64,000 nt of DNA from Acidibrevibacterium fodinaquatile (GTDB lineage Bacteria > Pseudomonadota > Alphaproteobacteria > Acetobacterales > Acetobacteraceae). The stretch spans positions 2,480,001 to 2,544,000 of the forward strand of contig NZ_CP029176.1 of the NCBI RefSeq assembly GCF_003352165.1, in the 5' to 3' direction. Shown here piece by piece: positions 1-8,965 of this stretch (positions are counted from its first letter, which is position 1; every line of letters starts with the position of its first letter). The position numbers and the translations under genes were made by a program. Below the pieces are notes generated by a model. The model was not told where the DNA came from and ran no database searches. It saw only the letters and a program-made list of their open reading frames with translations.

Positions 1-514
1 GCTGGCTATGCGCCGGATTGGCAAGCTCGGCCGCAATCATGTCCTCGACCAGGGCCGGCGCGGCAAAGGCGGCGAAGACCCAGCCGGTCGCGGTGCCGGT
101 GAGGGAAAACACCGTCCCGGCGCGGACATTGGCGTGCACTTGCGTTGCCGCCTCATGCACCTGCACGACCGTCGGGCCGTGATCGCCCCACACGGTGATC
201 GCCACCATCAGATCGAGCTGGTCGGAAAGTTGACCGATGGTTTCAGCGGCCATGCGGAGCGGGTCGAGCCCCCTGAGACGCGCGAGGCCGAGGCGGAGCG
301 CGAAGGGGCCGAGGCGATAACGCCCGGAGGCACCATCCTGCTCGACGAGGCCGAGCTTGCGTAGGCTAACGAGATAGGCATGCGCCTGCGCCGGGGTAAT
401 CGCGGCTTCGGCGGCGAGGTCGCGCAGCATCGCCGCCCGTCCGGCGCCCATCAGCGCCTCCAGGATCCGCCCGGCAATCTCGACCGACTGTACACCCCGG
501 CCACGAACCGTCAT
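1..514 (-). CDS. IclR-family transcriptional regulator (3' end outside window)
   Basis: Partial: the C-terminus lies beyond base 1. The first ~171 residues begin with ATG at 514 (MTVRGRGVQSVEIAGRIL). Residues ~8-75 form a winged helix-turn-helix with the IclR pattern (a helix, TPAQAHAYLVSLRKLGLVEQ, then a wing RYRLGPFALRLG). They are followed by the start of an IclR effector-binding domain (AVTVWGDHGPTVVQVHEA). IclR proteins regulate catabolic operons in response to small molecules. The target cannot be read here; the gene lies upstream of fae on the same strand, so a role in C1 metabolism is possible but only inferred. Confidence 0.8.
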   Translation of the reverse strand, partial: MTVRGRGVQSVEIAGRILEALMGAGRAAMLRDLAAEAAITPAQAHAYLVSLRKLGLVEQDGASGRYRLGPFALRLGLARLRGLDPLRMAAETIGQLSDQLDLMVAITVWGDHGPTVVQVHEAATQVHANVRAGTVFSLTGTATGWVFAAFAAPALVEDMIAAELANPAHSQ

Positions 515-558
515 CGCCGCACGTTAGCAGTCTGTCGGATCAGGGTCACCCCGCACGA

Positions 559-591
559 CACCGCGCGCCGCGGCAATCCCGGCGCGCGGTG
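559..591 (-). terminator. GC-rich hairpin downstream of fae
   Basis: A perfect 12-bp inverted repeat, CACCGCGCGCCG at 559-570 and its complement at 580-591, with a 9-nt loop. It lies 18 bases past the fae stop on the fae transcript. There is no clear T-run, so it may be a terminator or an mRNA-stabilising stem. Confidence 0.4.
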
Positions 592-608
592 AGAGCGACG
601 GCGCTCGT

Positions 609-1115
609 TCAGGCGGCGAAGGGGTGGGAGACGCTGTTGCGCTGCTGCACCACCTGCGCGGCCTTGGGCTCGCCGCGGACGGCGCGGGCGATCGCCTCCT
701 TGGTCGCGCGATAGTTGAAATCCTGGATCTTCTTGTCATCCGCCGCCAGCCAGTGGATGAAGACGCCGACGCAGATGAAAAGATCATCCGCTTCGCTCTC
801 CGGGATCACCCCTTCCGCGACACTGTCCGCCACCGCCTTGGCCACCGCGTGCTGCGCCGGGCCGAACATCTGCACCGCCTGTTTCGCGCCCTTGATCGTC
901 ACCTTGTTGAACATCACCGTCGCCGGCTTGCACAGAAGATTGGGCGCGACCACCGCGAGCAGCGAGGTGAACCCGTCCTTGTTGTTGACCAACGCGTTGC
1001 AGAACGCCGTCTCCGCCGCGCTGCCGCGCGGGCCGATCAGCAAATCGATATGCGCAACCTCATTGCCGTCGCCGACCAGCGATTCGCCGACCATGACCTT
1101 GGTGATGGATGCCAT
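609..1115 (-). CDS. fae: Formaldehyde-activating enzyme
   Basis: 168 residues, the usual Fae length. Fae condenses formaldehyde with tetrahydromethanopterin to methylene-H4MPT in the cytoplasm, the first step of the H4MPT-dependent formaldehyde oxidation route. The sequence begins [20 protein letters not shown] and continues [18 protein letters not shown] with [11 protein letters not shown], the family signature; His22 corresponds to the conserved active-site histidine. The ATG at 1115 was chosen because a strong GGGAGGAGGA ribosome site precedes it by about five bases; a longer in-frame ORF exists upstream but lacks homology. CitG-like and ATP-grasp genes upstream on the same strand fit an H4MPT locus. 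Confidence 0.95.
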   Translation of the reverse strand: MASITKVMVGESLVGDGNEVAHIDLLIGPRGSAAETAFCNALVNNKDGFTSLLAVVAPNLLCKPATVMFNKVTIKGAKQAVQMFGPAQHAVAKAVADSVAEGVIPESEADDLFICVGVFIHWLAADDKKIQDFNYRATKEAIARAVRGEPKAAQVVQQRNSVSHPFAA

Positions 1116-1202
1116 GATGTTCCTCCTCCCTTTAGGATGAATAACCGAAGGCCGGATCATGTCAGCCCAAGAGCCGCAGTTCAACAGCGCAATTCAATGG
1201 GA

Positions 1203-2018
1203 TCATCGAAGAAGCCGTTCAGCGAACAGGCTGGCGACGGTGAGGTCGGCCGAGGTGCCGGGATTGATCGCGGCGGCCTTGAGGGCGGCATCCCAGGCGA
1301 GCAGCGCCGGCAATAGCGCGCGCGGGTCAGGCGCCGCCGCCAGCCGCGCCGGCCACCGCGCCGCTTCGCGCCGCAGCGATTCGGCCACCGTCTCGCCATG
1401 CTTGCGCCGGACGTGGCTATCGGGGAAGGCTGCGAGAAAAGCGAGATAGGCTGCGAGCGCCGGCCATTCCCGCCCCCGCGCCGCCGCCAGCGCGGGCAGG
1501 CCGAGCGTAAACACATCCGCAAAATCGGTGACCCATTGCCGGGCGATGAGATCACGGGGTGCTGCGTCCGCCATCGCTTCGGAAAGCAAAACCCGCGCCG
1601 GCGCGCGCACGTCATGGCGCGGCGCGGTGCCGAGCCCGCCGGGAGCGGCAAGCGCGATCGCACGAAAGACCAAAGCCGCGTCCGCGAGATCGGCTGCCGC
1701 CAAAACCCGCCCGACGCCCGCGCGCAAATCCCCCCCCTGCTCCGCCGCCATCGCGAGCGGCGCGGCAAGCAGCACGATGCCGAGATTGGTGTTTTGTCCG
1801 ACCGCATCGCGAGTCGCCGCAACGGCATCATAAATCCGCGCGCCAAGCGGCGCCCCGGGTTGCGTCAGCGCCGGCGCGGCAGCCTCGGCGGAACGCGTGA
1901 AATCAGCGACCATCATGCCATGCCCGGCGCGGAAGCAGTGGACATTCCCAGGCTTGGGCGCCGCGAGTTCGGCGGCGCACGCGGCCCGAAACGCCGCCGC
2001 GATCGCCTCCCGCGTCAT
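1203..2018 (-). CDS. Triphosphoribosyl-dephospho-CoA synthase-like (CitG/MdcB family)
   Basis: 271 residues. It carries CitG-family features: ELAAPKPGNVHCF near residue 16, then GARIYDAVAATRDAVGQNTNLGIVLLAAPL, and a C-terminal INPGTSADLTVASLFAERL. Classical CitG makes the prosthetic group of citrate lyase. No citrate or malonate lyase genes are visible here, and CitG-like proteins occur beside fae in H4MPT clusters of methylotrophs, so a role in H4MPT cofactor synthesis is more likely; the exact reaction is not settled. Its ATG overlaps the stop of the upstream ATP-grasp gene (ATGA at 2015-2018), implying translational coupling. Confidence 0.8.
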   Translation of the reverse strand: MTREAIAAAFRAACAAELAAPKPGNVHCFRAGHGMMVADFTRSAEAAAPALTQPGAPLGARIYDAVAATRDAVGQNTNLGIVLLAAPLAMAAEQGGDLRAGVGRVLAAADLADAALVFRAIALAAPGGLGTAPRHDVRAPARVLLSEAMADAAPRDLIARQWVTDFADVFTLGLPALAAARGREWPALAAYLAFLAAFPDSHVRRKHGETVAESLRREAARWPARLAAAPDPRALLPALLAWDAALKAAAINPGTSADLTVASLFAERLLR

Positions 2019-2869
2019 GCGACGAGGCGCCGCGCCAGCGCCGTCGCAATCGATCCCTCGGCAACCGACTGCAACCCACGCCAGCCGGGCATGGAATTGA
2101 CCTCGAGCACCAAAATCCGCCCGTCTGCCGCGGCGATCAGATCGACCCCGGCATAATCCGCCCCGACCGCGGCCGTTGCGCGGGCCGCCAGGGCCACCAT
2201 TTCGGGCGTCGGCACGAACGGGACGGGGCGGGCGCCGCGATGGAGATTGGTCACCCATTCAGCACTCCGGCGGATCATCGCTGCGATCAATTCGCCGCGG
2301 CAGATCAGCAATCGGTAGTCGCAAAACCCGGTATCATCGGCTGGCGGCACGAAGCGCTGCAGGTGATAGACCCCGGCGACGGCATCCGGCGGCGGCAGAT
2401 CCTCGGGGTTGCGAAGGCGCCGGAGCCCGCGGCCTTGGGCGCCAAACAGCGGTTTTAACACCAGCTCCGTCGCCGCCTGCGCGACCACCGCGGCGGCGGC
2501 ATTCCACCCCTCCACCGTCCAGGTCTCAGGGGTGGGAATGCCGGCGGCCGCGAGCAAAAACGCCGTCATCGATTTATCGACGCACCGCTCGATCGCACGG
2601 GCGGAATTCCAGACCGCAACGCCGCGCGCCGCCAGCGCATGCAGAACACCCAGCCGGCGTGTCACCTCCTCGAAACTGCCGGCGGCGATCGCGCGCACGA
2701 AAACAGCGTCAGGCAGCCCGTCCAGCTCCGGAAAGCGGAGCCCCGCCGGCGTAAAGGCAACATCGCGTAGCGAGACGAAGAAAGGCGCCATGTCGAGGGC
2801 GAGAAACGCCGCCGAGAGCCGCCGCGCATGCCAATCCACGCGGTCGATGGCGATGGCGATGCGTTTCAT
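2015..2869 (-). CDS. ATP-grasp (RimK-like) ligase of the H4MPT cluster
   Basis: 284 residues starting MKRIAIAIDRVDWHARRL. The ATP-grasp fold is visible: CVDKSMTAFLLAAAGIPTPET, then TELVLKPLFGAQGRGL (ATP-binding loop and lysine), QRFVPP, DYRLLICRGELIAAMIRR, and the metal-binding end AGVDLIAAADGRILVLEVNSMPGW. RimK-type ligases form amide bonds between carboxylates and amines. Neighbouring fae and the CitG-like gene point to H4MPT metabolism; the substrate is unknown. A longer ORF to 2947 would overlap the divergent cytochrome gene, so the internal ATG is preferred. Confidence 0.82.
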   Translation of the reverse strand: MKRIAIAIDRVDWHARRLSAAFLALDMAPFFVSLRDVAFTPAGLRFPELDGLPDAVFVRAIAAGSFEEVTRRLGVLHALAARGVAVWNSARAIERCVDKSMTAFLLAAAGIPTPETWTVEGWNAAAAVVAQAATELVLKPLFGAQGRGLRRLRNPEDLPPPDAVAGVYHLQRFVPPADDTGFCDYRLLICRGELIAAMIRRSAEWVTNLHRGARPVPFVPTPEMVALAARATAAVGADYAGVDLIAAADGRILVLEVNSMPGWRGLQSVAEGSIATALARRLVA

Positions 2870-2936
2870 CGCCGGTTTGGGTAACGTGGCACAGTGATCA
2901 TACCCATCGCGTTCCTCCATCGGCATAGGAGAGCAA

Positions 2937-3611
2937 GTGATACGCATACGGCGTTCAGAAGACGAGCCCGTCGCGGTCTGGGATCTGCCGGTCCGGCTCA
3001 GCCATTGGGTGAGCGCGCTCCTCGTCGCTGGCTGCTACGTGACGTGGCAGCGCAATTGGATGGTCTGGCACGTCCGGCTCGGTGAGACCTTGCTCGCTCT
3101 GGTCATCTTCCGCCTGTCATGGGCGGTCTGGGGCAGCGAAAATGCCCGCTTTCGCGCTTTCCTGGCCCCACCAGGCGCCGTCTTCCGTCATCTCGCGACG
3201 ATCTTCAGACGTGAACCAGATCACGCCGCCGGCCATAATCCGGCCGGCGGCTGGATGGTCGTCGCCCTGCTCGCGCTTCTGCTCGGCGAGACGCTGAGCG
3301 GGATTTACGTCAATAACGACATCGCCAATGAAAGCGCGCTCACCGAACTCGTCCCCGCGCCGATCGCCAATGCCATCGACGATCTCCATTTCTGGCTATG
3401 GTGGGCGCTGGCCGCCGCCGTCGCCGTGCATGTTCTGGCGATCGCGGTTTACGCCCTCGCCAAAGGCCAGAACCTGGTGCGCCCGATGCTGACCGGGGTC
3501 AAAACCCTGCCACCGGCGATCCCCCGCCCGCGCTTTGCCCCGCGGCAACGCGCGCTTTGGCTTCTGGCTCTCAGCGTCGCGGCCTCGTTGATCCTGGCTT
3601 GGGGGCTCTAA
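2937..3611 (+). CDS. Cytochrome b561-family membrane protein
   Basis: 224 residues, GTG start preceded by AGGAGAG. Opens with VWDLPVRLSHWVSALLVAG, typical of the bacterial cytochrome b561 / hydrogenase b-type fold. Four main hydrophobic helices follow (about 20-40, 50-65, 105-125, 155-175) plus a C-terminal one at 205-222, with histidines in the helices (SHW, HVRLGE, DDLHFW, AVHVLAIAV) placed for heme b ligation. Such proteins pass electrons between quinone and periplasmic partners. The partner here is unknown; it is divergent from the fae cluster with a 67-bp gap. Confidence 0.82.
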   Translation: MIRIRRSEDEPVAVWDLPVRLSHWVSALLVAGCYVTWQRNWMVWHVRLGETLLALVIFRLSWAVWGSENARFRAFLAPPGAVFRHLATIFRREPDHAAGHNPAGGWMVVALLALLLGETLSGIYVNNDIANESALTELVPAPIANAIDDLHFWLWWALAAAVAVHVLAIAVYALAKGQNLVRPMLTGVKTLPPAIPRPRFAPRQRALWLLALSVAASLILAWGL

Positions 3612-3628
3612 AACCCCTCGCCGATGGT

Positions 3629-5059
3629 TCAGGCGCCGAGCGATGGTCGCCGGTCCGCCCAGGGGGCGGTGCGTTCGAAGGCGCGGGAGATCTGCAAAAC
3701 GCCAAGATCGTCGAAGCGTCGCCCCGCGATCTGCAGCCCGACCGGAAGACCATCGGCGGTGAACCCCGTCGGCACCGAGGCGGCCGGGTTACCCGAAAGG
3801 TCGAACGGGTAGGAAAATTCCGCCCAGCCGAGCCAGTCCCACGGATGTTCCGGCCATCCCTCCGGCACCAGGCGCTCCGAAGGAAACGCCGCGACCGAGG
3901 CGGCGGGCGAGAGCAGGAAATCCCAATCCTCGAAAAAGATGTTGATATCACGGATATAGGCGTATTTGCGCTCGCGCATGAGCTGATAGTCGGCGACACT
4001 GATCCGCATCCCGTCTTCGATGCAGGCAACGAAGCCAGGGTCCATCGCCGCGCGCCATTGGGCGAGTTTCGGCGCATGCACCGCCCAATGGGCCGGCCAG
4101 AAGAAGCGGATCAGCTCCGGCCCGGCCTTGCCCCAAGGCGGCGTCACGTCGTGCAGCGGCACGCCGAGGGCGGCGGCGAGCCGTTCGGCGCCGGCCCGGG
4201 CGAGCGCCGCGACCTCGGGATCGACGCGGGCATGGCCGAAATCGGCGCTGTAGGCAAGGCGCGGGCGGGCCGGCGGGTGATCGAGCAAAGCGGGGTAATC
4301 AGCCGGCGGCGCTTCGAGGCTGGTGTGATCCCAATCATGGGGCCCTGCCATCACTTTCAGCATCAGGGCGGCGTCGGCAACGCTGCGCGCAAGCGGGCCG
4401 AGATGGGAAGTGTAATCCGTGTTCGAGACCGGGTGGATGGGGATCCGCCCGAAGCTCGGCTTCAAGCCGAACACGCCACAGAAATGCGCCGGCAAGCGGA
4501 CCGAGCCGGCAGCGTCGCTCCCCTGATGGAGCGCACCGAACCCGGCAGCGGCCGCGGCGCCGGCGCCGGCGGAAGAACCGCCGGCGGTCAGCCCGATGCG
4601 CCAAGGGGTGTGCGTCAAGCCGGTGAGCGGGCTGCGCCCGGTGCCGATCCAGCCGAATTCCGGGGTGGTGGTCTTGCCGATGATGATGGCGCCGGCGTCG
4701 CGCAGCCTGGTCACGATCGGCGCGTCGAGATCGGGGATGAAGCCGCGCCGTGTCGGCGAGCCATATTGCGTTGGAATACCGCGGGTCAGGGTCAGATCCT
4801 TGACCGTCACCGGAATACCATCGAGCGGGCCGCGCGGGCTGCCGGCCGCGAAGCGGCGCTCGGCGGCCTCGGCCTCTGCCATTGCCTGGTCAGCAAGCAC
4901 GGTGACGAAGGCGTTGACGGCGCGGTCATGGGCGGCAATCCGGGCCAATACCGCCGCCATCACCGTGCGCGGCGAGAGCGTGCGGTCACGATAGCGGCGG
5001 GCGAGTTCGGTCGCCGGTGCAAAGCAGAGATCTTCGTCGGTCATGTCATCGGCCTTCAT
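3629..5059 (-). CDS. Amidase signature family hydrolase
   Basis: 476 residues. The Ser-cisSer-Lys triad is visible: Lys87 in GIPVTVKDL, the GGSSAG loop with Ser163, and the nucleophile Ser186 in GSDAAGSVR. The family hydrolyses amides (aryl and aliphatic amidases, GatA relatives); the substrate cannot be read. Genuine GatA is unlikely as gatB and gatC are absent. The start at 5059 overlaps the ilvE stop (ATGA), so the two are co-translated; a second ATG at 5044 is possible. Confidence 0.88.
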   Translation of the reverse strand: MKADDMTDEDLCFAPATELARRYRDRTLSPRTVMAAVLARIAAHDRAVNAFVTVLADQAMAEAEAAERRFAAGSPRGPLDGIPVTVKDLTLTRGIPTQYGSPTRRGFIPDLDAPIVTRLRDAGAIIIGKTTTPEFGWIGTGRSPLTGLTHTPWRIGLTAGGSSAGAGAAAAAGFGALHQGSDAAGSVRLPAHFCGVFGLKPSFGRIPIHPVSNTDYTSHLGPLARSVADAALMLKVMAGPHDWDHTSLEAPPADYPALLDHPPARPRLAYSADFGHARVDPEVAALARAGAERLAAALGVPLHDVTPPWGKAGPELIRFFWPAHWAVHAPKLAQWRAAMDPGFVACIEDGMRISVADYQLMRERKYAYIRDINIFFEDWDFLLSPAASVAAFPSERLVPEGWPEHPWDWLGWAEFSYPFDLSGNPAASVPTGFTADGLPVGLQIAGRRFDDLGVLQISRAFERTAPWADRRPSLGA

Positions 5060-6141
5060 GCGAGGACGGTGGCCGGCGCCACGGCCCGCGCCCAGCCATG
5101 CGGATCGGCGGCAGAACCGTATTGAATCCCGACGATCGCATCGTAAAGCCGCTGGGTCAGGGCGCCGATCCCGCCATTTCGGATGACGTGCCGCGTTTCC
5201 TTGTAGCCGAGTTCGCCGACCGGCGAGATCACCGCCGCCGTCCCGGTGCCCCACATTTCTTCCAGCCGGCCGGACGCGATCGCGGCGATGACCTCATCGA
5301 TCGCGATCGGCCGCTCCTCCACCCTGATCCCCCAATCCTTGAGGAGCGTCAGCACCGAATCGCGGGTGACGCCGGCGAGGATGGAGCCGGCGAGCGGCGG
5401 CGTGACCACTGTCCCGTCGATCTTCATCATGATGTTCATGGTGCCGACCTCCTCGAGGAAGCGATGTTCGGCGCCATCGAGATAGAGCACCTGGGTGTAG
5501 CCGAGACGATGGGCTTCCTCGGCTGGGAAAAGGCTCGCGGCGTAATTCGCCGCCGTCTTGGCAGCACCCAGGCCGCCGGGCAGGGCGCGGACATGGCGCT
5601 CACTGGCGAGAATTTTCACCGGATTCATGCCCTCCGGGTAATAGGCGCCGACCGGGCTCAGGATGACGTAGTAAAGATAGCTTTCGGCGGGACGGACACC
5701 GAGGAAAGGCTCGGTCGCGATCACCGTCGGGCGGATATAGAGCGCGGTGCCGGGCAGTTTCGGCACCCAGCGCTGCTCGAGCCCGACCAGAGCGTGGAAA
5801 GACTGCTCGACCAGCGCCGGATCGAGGGCGGGGATGCAAAGCCGCTCGCAGGATTGATTGAGCCGTGCGGCATGGCGGTCGGGGCGGAAGATGCGGATGA
5901 CGCCATCGGTGCCGCGAAACGCTTTCAGCCCGTCAAACACCGCCTGGGCATAGTGCAACACGCAGGTCGCGGGATCGAGGCTGAGCGCATGATAGGGCTC
6001 GATACGCGGATTGCTCCAGCCGCGCCCTGCCGCATACTCCATCATGAACATGTGATCGGTAAAGACGGTGCCGAATTTCAGGCTGGCATCGGGCGGCGGC
6101 GCCTTCAGCGTGGTGGCGTGGGTGATCGGAAACGCGGTCAT
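5056..6141 (-). CDS. ilvE: Branched-chain-amino-acid aminotransferase
   Basis: 361 residues, class IV PLP aminotransferase of the long (group II) type. Visible features: YFF-like substrate region FDGLKAFRGTDG, RFRPD-type segment IFRPDRHAARLNQSCERL, PLP lysine in LGAAKTAANYAASL, and the C-terminal EEMWGTGTAAVISPVGEL. It makes Leu, Ile and Val from 2-oxo acids and glutamate in the cytoplasm. The ATG at 6141 has an AAGGAG site upstream. It is followed directly by the amidase gene. Confidence 0.92.
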   Translation of the reverse strand: MTAFPITHATTLKAPPPDASLKFGTVFTDHMFMMEYAAGRGWSNPRIEPYHALSLDPATCVLHYAQAVFDGLKAFRGTDGVIRIFRPDRHAARLNQSCERLCIPALDPALVEQSFHALVGLEQRWVPKLPGTALYIRPTVIATEPFLGVRPAESYLYYVILSPVGAYYPEGMNPVKILASERHVRALPGGLGAAKTAANYAASLFPAEEAHRLGYTQVLYLDGAEHRFLEEVGTMNIMMKIDGTVVTPPLAGSILAGVTRDSVLTLLKDWGIRVEERPIAIDEVIAAIASGRLEEMWGTGTAAVISPVGELGYKETRHVIRNGGIGALTQRLYDAIVGIQYGSAADPHGWARAVAPATVLA

Positions 6142-6317
6142 GGCGCAGCACTCCTTCTTGCCCGCCGGGTCGCCTGCCCGGATGCGTGCGGCGAGAGATT
6201 GGGGACGGAGTGACATATTGCCCGGCTTCGCCGCCGCTGTCTTGCCCCCCGCCATGCAATTCCCGCATGATGGCATCGTCGCGGCGCTCCCGACCGCGCG
6301 CAGAGAGGAAACGAACG

Positions 6318-6644
6318 ATGATCTATGAGATGCGGGTCTATCATTGCCTGCCTGGTCGGCTGCCGGCGCTGCTCAAGCGCTTCGAGACCATCACCCTCGA
6401 CATCTGGAAGCGCCACGGCATCCGGCAAGCCGGGTTCTGGACGGTATTGGTCGGCGAATCGAACCAGGATCTGGTCTATCTGCTCGCCTGGGAGTCGATG
6501 GCCGAGCGCGAACGGATCTGGAACGGGTTCATGAGCGATCCGGAATGGATCGCCAAACGCGCCGAAACCGAACGCGACGGCCAGATCGTCGCCTCGATCA
6601 CCAATAGCTTCCTGCAGCCGACCAGCTTTTCGGCGGTGCGCTAG
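6318..6644 (+). CDS. NIPSNAP family protein
   Basis: 108 residues beginning MIYEMRVYHCLPGRLPALLKRF, the NIPSNAP dimeric alpha/beta-barrel signature, with WESMAERERIWNGFMSDPEW in the middle. Bacterial members are small ferredoxin-like-fold proteins of unknown function. The internal ATG at 6318, preceded by GAGAGGAAACGAACG, is preferred over the longer upstream ORF. It is monocistronic and divergent from ilvE. Confidence 0.85.
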   Translation: MIYEMRVYHCLPGRLPALLKRFETITLDIWKRHGIRQAGFWTVLVGESNQDLVYLLAWESMAERERIWNGFMSDPEWIAKRAETERDGQIVASITNSFLQPTSFSAVR

Positions 6645-6747
6645 AGCAAGGTAGGTTTTGATTGAGCCATCCTGTTCAATCAAAACCGGCCAACTTGCTC
6701 GCCAAAATAGGGGTAGAGCGTGATCGACTTAAACCGATCGCGCTCTA
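6641..6747. repeat. Double palindromic intergenic element
   Basis: Two inverted repeats lie back to back. The first has 12-bp perfect arms GGTTTTGATTGA (6654-6665) and complement (6676-6687) around a 10-nt loop, with outer arms GAGCAAG/CTTGCTC (6644-6650, 6694-6700). The second pairs TAGAGCGTGATCG (6714-6726) with CGATCGCGCTCTA (6735-6747), one mismatch. Both begin TAGAGC. The first starts at the NIPSNAP stop codon and may act as a terminator; the layout resembles dispersed palindromes of alphaproteobacterial genomes. Confidence 0.7.
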
Positions 6748-6821
6748 GCGCGGGCGCCGCCTTTCCGGGGCGCGTCCTTCCTGATAGACGTCGCCCGCGA
6801 CAGGCAAGGGAGAAGGGTGAC

Positions 6822-7745
6822 ATGCCGTATTTGGTGGCGAGCGATCTGCCGCAACTGCCGGCCGGCCAGCGTTTCCGGGCTCTGCTCGAGCGTGGCGGCA
6901 TCCTGCAAATGCCGGGAGCGCATAACGGCCTTGCCGCGCAGCAAGCCAAAGCCGTTGGGTTCGAGGCGCTCTATCTCTCGGGTGCCGCGATGACCGCCTC
7001 GATGGGCCTTCCCGATCTCGGCATCATCACGGTCGATGAGGTGGTGTTCTTCATCCGCCAAATCGCCCGCGCCAGTGGCCTGCCGGTGCTGGTGGACGGC
7101 GATACCGGCTATGGCGAGGCGCTCAACGTCATGCACATGGTCCGCGCTTTCGAGGAGGCGGGGGCCGGCGCGGTTCATATCGAAGACCAGCTTCTGCCCA
7201 AGAAATGCGGCCATCTCAATGACAAGAAGCTCGCGGCGCCCGAGGATATGGCCGCGAAAATCGCCGCGGCGGCCAAGGCGCGCCGCCATCTCTTCCTGAT
7301 CGCCCGCACCGATGCGGCGGCAAGCGAGGGGATGGACGGCGCCGTCGCCCGCGCCGAGCTTTATCTTCGCGCCGGGGCGGACGCGATTTTCCCCGAAGCG
7401 CTGACCAGCGCTGAGATGTTCCGCGAATTCGCCGCCCGCATGAAGGGCGCGCCGCTCCTTGCCAACATGACCGAATTCGGTCGCACGCCCTTCTTCACCG
7501 CCCGCGAATTCGCCGACATGGGCTATCGCATGGTGATCTGGCCGGTGAGTTCGCTGCGCGTCGCGGCCAAGGCGCAGGCCGAGCTTTATCAAGCTATCCG
7601 CCACCAAGGCGGCACCCAGGGCATGATCGAGCGGATGCAAACCCGGGCCGAGCTTTACGCGACCATCGGCTATCAGGACTATGAAGCGCTCGATCATTCG
7701 ATCGTGACGACGATCGTGCCCGAGGGCATGCCGCAACGGGCCTGA
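6822..7745 (+). CDS. prpB: Methylisocitrate lyase (ICL/PEPM superfamily)
   Basis: 307 residues. It cleaves 2-methylisocitrate to pyruvate and succinate in the 2-methylcitrate route for propionyl-CoA. The active-site loop KKCGH lies after VHIEDQLLP; VDGDTGYGEALNV and LIARTDA give the metal-binding acidic residues; LLANMTEFGRTPFF and the MQTRAELYATIGYQDYE ending are PrpB-like. The ATG at 6822 follows GGGAGAAGGGTGAC. prpC and prpD are not in the window, so a relative acting on another 2-hydroxy diacid is possible. Confidence 0.85.
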   Translation: MPYLVASDLPQLPAGQRFRALLERGGILQMPGAHNGLAAQQAKAVGFEALYLSGAAMTASMGLPDLGIITVDEVVFFIRQIARASGLPVLVDGDTGYGEALNVMHMVRAFEEAGAGAVHIEDQLLPKKCGHLNDKKLAAPEDMAAKIAAAAKARRHLFLIARTDAAASEGMDGAVARAELYLRAGADAIFPEALTSAEMFREFAARMKGAPLLANMTEFGRTPFFTAREFADMGYRMVIWPVSSLRVAAKAQAELYQAIRHQGGTQGMIERMQTRAELYATIGYQDYEALDHSIVTTIVPEGMPQRA

Positions 7746-7757
7746 GCGCGGGTAACC

Positions 7758-8885
7758 TTGGGCGCGACGCCGCTTTATATCGGAAGCGAGATCTATCGCG
7801 GCTCGACCTATGGGCCGGGCCATCCGCTAGCGATCGCCCGCGTCTCCACCTGCACTGATCTCTGCCGCGCGCTCGGCTGGCTCCCCGATGCCGTCTACCG
7901 GGAAGCGCCGTTGGCCTCGCTCGAAGAACTCGCGCGGTTTCATGATCCCGACTATCTCGCCGCCCTCAAGCGCGCGGAGATGTGGCAGGCGGTCAGCGAA
8001 GCGGATCGCGCCCGGTTTCGCATCGGCGCCGATGGCAATCCGGTCTATCGCGAGGTCTTCCGCCGTCCCGCGACCTCGGCCGGCGGGGTTCTGCTCGCCG
8101 CCCGCTTGACCCGCGATGGCGGCATCGTCCATTGCCCGGGCGGCGGCAACCACCATGCGCGGCCGGCGCGCGCGGCCGGGTTTTGCTACATCAACGACCC
8201 GGTGCTCGGCCTGCTCGCCTGGCGCGACGCCGGGATTGCGCCGATCGTTTATCTCGATATCGATGCCCATCACGGCGACGGCGTCGAGGAAGCGTTTTTC
8301 AACGACGAAACCGTGTTCACGATCAGCGTCCACGAGGCCGGGCGCTGGCCATTCACCGGCGCGGCGGCAGAGCGCGCCGGTGGGGCTGCGCGCAACCTGC
8401 CGGTGCCGGCGGGCTTTAACGACAGCGAGTTCCGGTTTTTGTGCGAGAAAGCGATCCTGCCGCTGATCCGCGATCTCGGGCCGCGGGCGATCATGCTGCA
8501 ATGCGGCGCGGATGGGCTGGAGGAAGATCCGCTGGCGCGACTTTCCCTTTCCAATAACGCCCATTGGTGGCTGATCGATCAGCTCCGCGACCTCGCCCCG
8601 CGCCTCATCGTGCTCGGCGGCGGCGGCTATAATCCTTATAGCGTCGGGCGGCTCTGGGCCGGCGTCTGGGCGACGCTCAACCGTTTCGCGCTCCCCGAAC
8701 GCCTGCCAACGGCCGCGGAAGCGGTGTTGCGCGGCCTCACCTATCATCGCGCCGCCGGGCGCAACCCGCCGGCGCACTGGTTCACGACCCTGCGCGATGC
8801 GCCGCGCGAGGGGCCGATCCGGCCGGAAATCCGCACCCTCGCCGCGCGCACCCTGGAACCCGACAGACCGGCATGTTACGCATGA
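7758..8885 (+). CDS. Histone-deacetylase-family (acetoin utilisation/APAH-like) deacetylase
   Basis: 375 residues, apparent TTG start 12 bases after prpB. Zn-dependent arginase-deacetylase fold with the family residues present: tandem His132-His133 in GGGNHHA, zinc ligands Asp167/His171 in LDIDAHHGDGVEEAF, and Asp252 in QCGADGLEEDP; GGGGYNP follows. Eukaryotic HDACs usually have GGLHHA, here Asn. Bacterial members deacetylate acetyl-CoA synthetase, polyamines or other small acetylamides. The substrate is not readable. Probably co-transcribed with prpB. Confidence 0.88.
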   Translation: MGATPLYIGSEIYRGSTYGPGHPLAIARVSTCTDLCRALGWLPDAVYREAPLASLEELARFHDPDYLAALKRAEMWQAVSEADRARFRIGADGNPVYREVFRRPATSAGGVLLAARLTRDGGIVHCPGGGNHHARPARAAGFCYINDPVLGLLAWRDAGIAPIVYLDIDAHHGDGVEEAFFNDETVFTISVHEAGRWPFTGAAAERAGGAARNLPVPAGFNDSEFRFLCEKAILPLIRDLGPRAIMLQCGADGLEEDPLARLSLSNNAHWWLIDQLRDLAPRLIVLGGGGYNPYSVGRLWAGVWATLNRFALPERLPTAAEAVLRGLTYHRAAGRNPPAHWFTTLRDAPREGPIRPEIRTLAARTLEPDRPACYA

Positions 8886-8965
8886 CCCGCTCCCTTTCCG
8901 TCGCAACCCTTCCCCCATCGGCGCGGCCGCCTGCAGACGCCCGGCCGTTTTCGAGGAGACCGACT

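Noticed and set aside
3398-5125. Long plus-strand ORF of 575 codons
   Set aside because: Antisense shadow of the amidase gene; Arg/Gly/Ala-rich with no domain.
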